20,058 bases of DNA from Flavobacteriaceae bacterium (GTDB lineage: Bacteria; Bacteroidota; Bacteroidia; Flavobacteriales; Flavobacteriaceae): positions 1-20,058 of the forward strand of contig JAUXCI010000011.1 of NCBI GenBank assembly GCA_030618945.1, read 5' to 3'. Shown piece after piece: positions 14,945-20,058 of the stretch (the stretch's first letter is position 1; each line of letters opens with the position of its first letter). The notes beneath the pieces were generated by a model. The model was not told where the DNA came from. It did no database searches and was given only the letters and a program-made list of their open reading frames with translations. The position numbers and the translations under genes are program-made.

Positions 14945-16411
14945 ATGACAAAAATTTCAGATAAAAATATATTTACGGCTACATGGAGCTATGATAAAGC
15001 CCCTGAAAGTACAGACCATGTAAAAATTAAAGATCAATATGAACTTTTTATCAATGGTGATTTTATCAAACCAGATAAAGGTAAATATTTTAATACCATA
15101 AACCCAGCTGACAATAAGGTTATATCCAAGATTGCAGAGGCGTCTTCTACTGACGTTGACAAAGCCGTTTTAGCAGCAAAAAATGCATTTAAAAAATGGT
15201 CTGCTCTATCAGGGAAAGAAAGAGGAAAGTACATATTTAGAATTGCAAGACTGATTCAAGAGAGGGCCAGAGAATTTGCAGTTATTGAAAGCATTGATGG
15301 TGGTAAGCCCATCAGAGAATCCAGGGACATTGACATTCCCTTGGCCGCTAATCATTTCTTCTATTATGCAGGTTGGGCGGATAAATTATCTTATGCTTTT
15401 CCCAATAGAAAAGTAAAGCCAATAGGGGTGGCTGGACAAATTATTCCATGGAATTTTCCATTGTTGATGGCTGCCTGGAAACTTGCTCCTGCTTTGGCAA
15501 CGGGTAATACAGTGGTTCTAAAACCAGCAGAAACAACTCCATTGACAGCTTTAAAACTAGCGGAAATAATTAAAGAAAGTGGACTGCCGGATGGAGTAGT
15601 CAATATTGTTACTGGCGCGGGCCAAACAGGAGCTGCACTAGTGCATCATCCTGGAATTGACAAAATAGCCTTTACAGGCTCAACCGCCGTTGGTAAATAT
15701 ATTCAAAATGCCATTGCCGGTACTTCTAAAAAACTAACACTTGAATTAGGGGGAAAAGGAGCCAATATAATTTTTGAAGACGCAGCCATAGATCAGGCCG
15801 TAGAGGGTATTGTAAATGCAATTTTCTTTAATCAAGGTCATGTTTGTTGTGCCGGATCAAGGTTATTTGTTCAGGAATCGGTTGCTGATCTTGTTATCGA
15901 TAAGTTAAAACACCGAATGAATTCACTCTTGGTCGGTGATCCTTTGGATAAAAACACTGATATAGGTGCAATTAATTCTAAAAAACAATTACAAACAATT
16001 AAAGCCTATATTAAAATTGGACTAAGCGAAGGTGGAGAAATATATCAGCCTGAATGTATTTTACCTAAGGGTGGTAACTGGTGCCCTCCCACCCTATTTT
16101 TGAATGTATCTCAGTCTCATCGCATCGTGCAAGAAGAGATCTTTGGTCCGGTACTGGCCATCCAAACATTTAGGACCGTTGATGAGGTCATCGAAAAAGC
16201 CAACAACACACCTTTTGGCTTATCTGCAGGTGTTTGGACCGAAAAAGGCGCTAAGATTTTTCATTTGACACAAAAATTGAATGCGGGTGTAGTTTGGGCC
16301 AATACCTTTAATAAATTTGATGCTAGTTCACCTTTTGGTGGCTATAAAGAAAGTGGGTTTGGTAGAGAAGGCGGTCTTCACGGACTAAAACCCTATGTAA
16401 AATTTGACTAG
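14945..16411 (+). CDS. NAD(P)-dependent aldehyde dehydrogenase, catalytic subunit of the deoC cluster
   Basis: This enzyme oxidises an aldehyde to the acid; next to deoC the likely substrate is acetaldehyde. With the ATG at 14945 it has 488 residues. An upstream TTG at 14939 overlaps the deoC stop and is less likely. All catalytic elements are present: IIPWNFP with Asn170, KPAETTP at 193-199, and the cofactor loop FTGSTAVG at 243-250. General-base Glu267 is in LELGGK and the nucleophile Cys301 is in FFNQGHVCCAGSR. EEIFGPVLA is at 397-405 and the C-terminal SPFGGYKESGFGREGG at 462-477. The sequence and context resemble the N-terminal catalytic half of ALDH16-type proteins. It is followed, two bases after its stop, by a half-length ALDH-like gene. 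Confidence 0.93.
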   Translation: MTKISDKNIFTATWSYDKAPESTDHVKIKDQYELFINGDFIKPDKGKYFNTINPADNKVISKIAEASSTDVDKAVLAAKNAFKKWSALSGKERGKYIFRIARLIQERAREFAVIESIDGGKPIRESRDIDIPLAANHFFYYAGWADKLSYAFPNRKVKPIGVAGQIIPWNFPLLMAAWKLAPALATGNTVVLKPAETTPLTALKLAEIIKESGLPDGVVNIVTGAGQTGAALVHHPGIDKIAFTGSTAVGKYIQNAIAGTSKKLTLELGGKGANIIFEDAAIDQAVEGIVNAIFFNQGHVCCAGSRLFVQESVADLVIDKLKHRMNSLLVGDPLDKNTDIGAINSKKQLQTIKAYIKIGLSEGGEIYQPECILPKGGNWCPPTLFLNVSQSHRIVQEEIFGPVLAIQTFRTVDEVIEKANNTPFGLSAGVWTEKGAKIFHLTQKLNAGVVWANTFNKFDASSPFGGYKESGFGREGGLHGLKPYVKFD

Positions 16412-16413
16412 AT

Positions 16414-17274
16414 ATGAGTAGACTTGATGTTCAAAAAACTTATAAATTATATATTGGAGGGAAGTTCCCAAGAACTGAATCTGGAAGGTATTTTCCGATA
16501 AAAGATAAAAAGGCAAATATAATCGCAAATATGTGCCTCGCTTCGAGAAAAGATTTTAGAAATGCAGTGGTTTCTGCCCGAAAAGCTCAAAGGTCGTGGG
16601 CTGGAACAAGTGCACTTAATAAAGGGCAGATTCTATATAGAATTGCCGAAATGTTAGAAGGAAGGAAAGATCAGTTTATCAAGGAGATCGTATCACAGGG
16701 ATCAACGAAAAAAAAGGCGGCAGAAGAAGTTGAAGCTTCGATCGACAGATTGGTATATTATGCAGGCTGGAGTGATAAATACCAGCAAATATTTAGTTCT
16801 GTAAACCCCGTTTCAAGTGCTCATTTTAATTTTTCAGCGCTTGAACCCATGGGCGTGGTCTCGGTCATTGCACCTGAGGACCATGGTCTGCTAGGGCTTG
16901 TATCAGTTGTAGCACCGGCTTTGGTTGGTGGTAATACAATGGTGGTATTGGCTAGCGGCAGCTTACCTCTATGCTCAATTTCATTTGCTGAGGTACTTCA
17001 CTCTTCTGATGTTCCTGCAGGAGTTATCAATATACTTACAGGAAATAAAGAAGAATTAATTTCTCATATGGCATCACATATGGACGTTAATGCTATCATA
17101 TTCTGCGGTAAAACAGAATCGGAGATTAAAAAAATCAGCGAGTTGGCAAGCAATAATATTAAGCGAACCGTTTTTTATAAAAAATCGGATTGGTTCAATG
17201 ACAATAATCAATCTCCCTATTTTATAGAAAAAACCCAAGAAATAAAAACGACTTGGCATCCAACAAAAATTTAA
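16414..17274 (+). CDS. Truncated, non-catalytic aldehyde dehydrogenase-like protein (ALDH16 C-terminal-half-like)
   Basis: The 286 residues align by eye with the first half of an ALDH: YKLYIGGKFPRTESGRYFPI, the RKAQRSW helix, VYYAGWSDK, EPMGVVSVIAPEDHG, and LVGGNTMVV. DVPAGVINILTGN and VNAIIFCGKTESE follow. The active-site features are gone: the PWN asparagine becomes PED, the GSTxVG cofactor loop becomes CGKTES, and no ELGGK glutamate is visible. The protein stops before the cysteine-bearing catalytic domain. It therefore cannot be an independent dehydrogenase. ALDH16 proteins of animals and some bacteria carry just such a non-catalytic ALDH-like second region fused to a catalytic one. Here the two are separate genes, two bases apart and in different frames, and their combined length (774) is close to a fused ALDH16. 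A structural or oligomerising partner role is inferred. Gene decay is less likely, because the frame is open and strongly conserved in character. Confidence 0.85.
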   Translation: MSRLDVQKTYKLYIGGKFPRTESGRYFPIKDKKANIIANMCLASRKDFRNAVVSARKAQRSWAGTSALNKGQILYRIAEMLEGRKDQFIKEIVSQGSTKKKAAEEVEASIDRLVYYAGWSDKYQQIFSSVNPVSSAHFNFSALEPMGVVSVIAPEDHGLLGLVSVVAPALVGGNTMVVLASGSLPLCSISFAEVLHSSDVPAGVINILTGNKEELISHMASHMDVNAIIFCGKTESEIKKISELASNNIKRTVFYKKSDWFNDNNQSPYFIEKTQEIKTTWHPTKI

Positions 17275-17313
17275 TCTTTCCTTTTCGCTTCATTTTTATA
17301 AATCATTAATCCT

Positions 17314-17895
17314 ATGGAAAAAACCAACTATTTTGCTCATGAAACTGCCGTGATAGATGAACCCTGTGTCATTGGTGATGGAACCAATATTTGGCATTTC
17401 AGTCATATTATGTCTAATTGTATTATTGGTAATAAATGCAATATTGGTCAAAATGTTGTCATATCTCCTGATGTACATCTAGGTGATAACGTAAAAGTAC
17501 AAAATAATGTCTCGATATATACAGGTGTAAATTGTGAAGATGATGTCTTTTTAGGGCCCTCCATGGTTTTTACAAATGTGATTAATCCCAGGAGCGCGGT
17601 AAACAGGAAAAATGAATACATGAAAACTACGGTAAGAAAGGGAGCGAGTATTGGGGCAAATGCCACCATAGTTTGTGGAAATGACATTGGCAAGTTTGCA
17701 TTCATTGGGGCTGGAGCGGTCGTCGTAAAAGAAGTGAAGCCCTTTGCCTTAGTCGTTGGAAACCCTTCTAAACAAATTGGTTGGATCAGCGAATATGGCC
17801 ATCGCCTGGATTTTGATGAAAAGGGCTTGGCAATATGTCCGGAAAGCAAAGAAAAATATGAATTAAAAAATAACCTTGTTAATAAAATAAATTAG
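17314..17895 (+). CDS. Left-handed beta-helix N-acetyltransferase, WbpD/WlbB-like (nucleotide-sugar acetyltransferase)
   Basis: Repeated hexapeptide units ([LIV]-G-x4) from about residue 8 to 150 form a left-handed parallel beta-helix, as in trimeric acetyl-CoA transferases. The signature VKVQNNVSIYTGV, then DDVFLGPSMVFTNVINPRSA at about 76-95, and GAGAVVVKEVKPFALVVGNP are those of the WbpD/WlbB group. That group N-acetylates the 3-amino group of UDP-2-acetamido-3-amino-2,3-dideoxyglucuronate on the way to surface polysaccharide sugars. The C-terminal tail with GLAICPES is also usual there. The 193-residue length fits. No dehydrogenase or aminotransferase of that pathway is in the window, so the exact sugar is uncertain. 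The next gene is a polysaccharide/gliding-type barrel, which agrees with a surface-glycan role. The gap before it (39 bases) has no clear promoter. Confidence 0.82.
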   Translation: MEKTNYFAHETAVIDEPCVIGDGTNIWHFSHIMSNCIIGNKCNIGQNVVISPDVHLGDNVKVQNNVSIYTGVNCEDDVFLGPSMVFTNVINPRSAVNRKNEYMKTTVRKGASIGANATIVCGNDIGKFAFIGAGAVVVKEVKPFALVVGNPSKQIGWISEYGHRLDFDEKGLAICPESKEKYELKNNLVNKIN

Positions 17896-17897
17896 AT

Positions 17898-17925
17898 TTG
17901 CTGCTGTTAAATAAATGATAGTTTA
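17898..17925 (+). promoter_or_regulatory. Weak promoter candidate upstream of the RemB-like gene
   Basis: TTG at 17898-17900 is followed after 18 bases by TAGTTTA at 17919-17925. The spacing fits the Bacteroidota promoter but the -7 box matches TAnnTTTG only partly. The ATG is 34 bases further on. Cotranscription with the acetyltransferase is an alternative. Confidence 0.3.
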
Positions 17926-17958
17926 TCGCCAACACCTTAGAATACAGATCGATTTCAA

Positions 17959-20010
17959 ATGAAGAAAATACTTTTATCCATTTCAATATTTTTAGTTGTC
18001 AGTTTTGTGGCCACAGCTCAGGTATCAAAACCACCAGTTTATTCCGGATGTGAAAATATCGCTTTGGAGGATTTGAATAACTGCTTTAACAGTAAATTAA
18101 AAGCCGCGATTCTCGATGAATTCAAGGTGCCTGATATTGTTGAGAATGAAAGCTATAAGGGGAAGATCAACGTTGTCTTCATAGTTTCTAAAGAAGGCGT
18201 ATTTGAAATACTCTATGTAAAGTCCATGTATCCTGAATTAGAAGATGAGGTAAAAAGAGTTTTTCAAACCCTTCCTGTGATCAAAGGTCCTACTTATAAT
18301 GGTCGTGCCATTGATGAACGCTATCAAATTCCGATTAGAATACCTTTAAGTGATAATTATCAAACCCAGGTAGTTGTAGATAATAAAAGTGATATTCAAG
18401 AGGAAATTCTCGACAATAAAAACACCCTATTTCCTGAATTTCAAAGCGAATTGAACATCCCTTTTGTTCACCAGGAATACGATGACATCATTTACCACCT
18501 TAATAAAGATGAGAATACGCATACTGCGGCAAAACCTTATTTATTCAATGAGGTTAAACCATATATAAATCTTGAAGCCAAAAGAACGAAAATATTAAAG
18601 GATAAAGAATCATGGGGTGGAAGAAAATTATTCAATGAGCACTTTGTCCTGGTAAAAGGAAAAGATTTTTGGTTTACACTTAACCCGGTATTCGATCTTC
18701 AAATTGGGAAGGATAATTCGGATCTGGATTACACGTATAACAATACAAGAGGTTTACAGATTCAAGGGGCTTTGGGTAAGAAATTTAGTTTTTCAACCTC
18801 TTTTTATGAAAGTCAGGGACAATTCGCCGAATATGTGAATGAATATGCCCGTGTTCCCCAGGCCAATGACAATGCCTATGGGGTTGTACCTGGTCGCGGA
18901 AGGGCCAAACAATTTAAGGATACTGGTTTTGATTACCCTGTGGCGGAAGCTTACCTCAGCTATACGCCTAACAAATTCTTCAATTTTCAATTTGGTAATG
19001 GCAAGAATTTTATTGGAGACGGATACCGTTCCCTCTTCCTTTCGGATGTAGCAACCCCTTACCCTTTTCTTAAGATCAGTACCACTTTCTGGAAGATCAA
19101 ATATACCAATCTTTGGATGTGGATGGCGGATGTAAGGGAAGGAGCCTCAACTGACGGTTCCAATTTAAGAAAATATGTTGCCACTCACCATTTGAGTTGG
19201 AACATTACAAAAAGGTTTAATTTGGGGCTGTTTGAATCGGTTATTACCAATGAAAACAGTTATCCTAATGGATTTGACATTTCCTTCTTTAATCCCATAA
19301 TATTTTACAGAGACATCGAATTTTCAAATAGTTCTGAATCTGGCAATGCCAATATCGGTCTTAGTATGAAATACAGGATCAGGGATAATATTGAGTTATA
19401 CAATCAGTTTCTTATCGACGAAATGACCACGAGCAGAGTTTTTGACGGAACGGGCTATTGGGGTAATAAATTTGCCTTTCAATTGGGCGGTAAATACTAT
19501 GATGCTTTTAAGGTTAAGGGCTTAATGCTACAAGGTGAATTTAACTGGGTTAGGCCTTATACATATTCCCATGGGGATGTTGAACTAAATGCGGGTCATT
19601 ACAACCAGCCCATCGCACATATTTGGGGAGGAAACTTCTATGAAGTGATTGGGATTGCCCGATATAAAAAAGACAGGTGGTTTGGATCTGCCAAGCTTAT
19701 CGTTGGTAAGAAAGGATTTGATTTTGAGGGTTCTGATGTCAGTTGGGGAGGTAATATCTGGAAGTCTTATAATGATAGAGTCTCAAATGAAGGCAATGAA
19801 GTAGCGCAGGGAAATACAACAAATATTTTCGTGGGTGACGTTCAGGGTGGGTATATATTGAATCCTGCAACCAACCTGCAAATTTTTGCTGGCCTAACGC
19901 TTAGAAATTTCTCTCCTGACCAATCCGGGAATGTCATTTCTGAAGACAATACTACCTGGTTTACAATTGGACTAAAATCGAGCTTGTTTAACTGGTATTT
20001 CGATTATTAA
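17959..20010 (+). CDS. remB: RemB-like gliding motility / Wzi-like outer-membrane barrel with N-terminal TonB-C-like domain
   Basis: The 683-residue protein starts with a signal peptide (MKKILLSISIFLVVSFVATAQ, cleavage near 20-21). Residues about 25-130 form a domain like the TonB C-terminus: PPVYSGC with Cys31, a second Cys at 42, INVVFIVSKEGV, and RYQIPIRIPL. From about 190 to the end come antiparallel beta strands rich in aromatic residues. They include FNFQFGNGKNFIGDGYRSL near 343-361 followed by DVATPYPFLKISTTFWKIKYTN, a pattern I associate with the gliding protein RemB and Wzi-type capsule-assembly barrels. The C-terminus (SLFNWYFDY) is aromatic, as in outer-membrane proteins. A role in gliding or surface-polysaccharide attachment is inferred from family memory and from the adjacent sugar acetyltransferase. 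The symbol is tentative. Confidence 0.7.
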   Translation: MKKILLSISIFLVVSFVATAQVSKPPVYSGCENIALEDLNNCFNSKLKAAILDEFKVPDIVENESYKGKINVVFIVSKEGVFEILYVKSMYPELEDEVKRVFQTLPVIKGPTYNGRAIDERYQIPIRIPLSDNYQTQVVVDNKSDIQEEILDNKNTLFPEFQSELNIPFVHQEYDDIIYHLNKDENTHTAAKPYLFNEVKPYINLEAKRTKILKDKESWGGRKLFNEHFVLVKGKDFWFTLNPVFDLQIGKDNSDLDYTYNNTRGLQIQGALGKKFSFSTSFYESQGQFAEYVNEYARVPQANDNAYGVVPGRGRAKQFKDTGFDYPVAEAYLSYTPNKFFNFQFGNGKNFIGDGYRSLFLSDVATPYPFLKISTTFWKIKYTNLWMWMADVREGASTDGSNLRKYVATHHLSWNITKRFNLGLFESVITNENSYPNGFDISFFNPIIFYRDIEFSNSSESGNANIGLSMKYRIRDNIELYNQFLIDEMTTSRVFDGTGYWGNKFAFQLGGKYYDAFKVKGLMLQGEFNWVRPYTYSHGDVELNAGHYNQPIAHIWGGNFYEVIGIARYKKDRWFGSAKLIVGKKGFDFEGSDVSWGGNIWKSYNDRVSNEGNEVAQGNTTNIFVGDVQGGYILNPATNLQIFAGLTLRNFSPDQSGNVISEDNTTWFTIGLKSSLFNWYFDY

Positions 20011-20058
20011 AAATAGAATCCAAAACCTACTTTAACCGCAAAATTAGTGGCACCGGGC
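20007..20058 (-). CDS. 3' end of a convergent outer-membrane beta-barrel gene (partial)
   Basis: On the minus strand the last 16 codons read PGATNFAVKVGFGFYF and then a stop (complement of 20007-20009). Alternating hydrophobic residues and a terminal aromatic (FYF) are the usual signature of the last strand of an outer-membrane beta-barrel. Its stop overlaps that of the RemB-like gene on the other strand by two bases. Only the tail is visible, so the family cannot be named. Confidence 0.55.
   Translation of the reverse strand, partial: PGATNFAVKVGFGFYF

Overview
The window is AT-rich DNA from a member of the Bacteroidota, most likely a Flavobacteriaceae-type gliding bacterium. The support is the giant type IX secretion translocon gene sprA, a RemB-like outer-membrane barrel with a TonB-like head, VYPGC-type TonB transducer domains, TAnnTTTG promoter boxes and few Shine-Dalgarno sites. 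Nearly every gene is on the + strand and coding density is high. I see no insertion sequence, prophage, CRISPR array, tRNA or rRNA.

Layout. 1-117 is the tail of a SPOR-domain protein that appears frame-shifted at the window edge. 147-2212 holds ruvB (Holliday-junction helicase motor) and queG (last step of queuosine synthesis). 2275-4542 is maeB, malic enzyme fused to a phosphotransacetylase-like domain, behind its own TACCTTTG promoter. 4680-13117 reads as one block: a TACATTTG promoter, ruvA, sprA (7.07 kb, about a third of the window), gcvH and a VanZ-like membrane protein. The spacings in this block are tiny or overlapping. 13183-13902 is a TonB-type energy transducer closed by a strong intrinsic terminator. 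14012-17274 is a tandem-promoter-driven deoxyribose-phosphate catabolic unit: deoC, a catalytic aldehyde dehydrogenase and a catalytically dead, half-length aldehyde dehydrogenase. 17314-20010 holds a WbpD/WlbB-like sugar N-acetyltransferase and the RemB/Wzi-like barrel. The right edge cuts a convergent minus-strand gene ending in a typical outer-membrane barrel C-terminus.

How the genes work together. Three themes recur. DNA repair is represented by RuvA and RuvB, on separate transcripts. Envelope and surface functions are represented by the SprA translocon, a TonB transducer, a RemB/Wzi-like barrel and a surface-sugar acetyltransferase. Central metabolism is represented by MaeB, GcvH and DeoC with its aldehyde dehydrogenases. 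The best candidates for a less-described system are the two-gene, ALDH16-like arrangement behind deoC and the TonB-C-like domain on the RemB-like barrel. The single-codon gap between ruvA and a TTG-started sprA in the same reading frame is also notable. All functional calls rest on motifs read by eye; no database search was possible.
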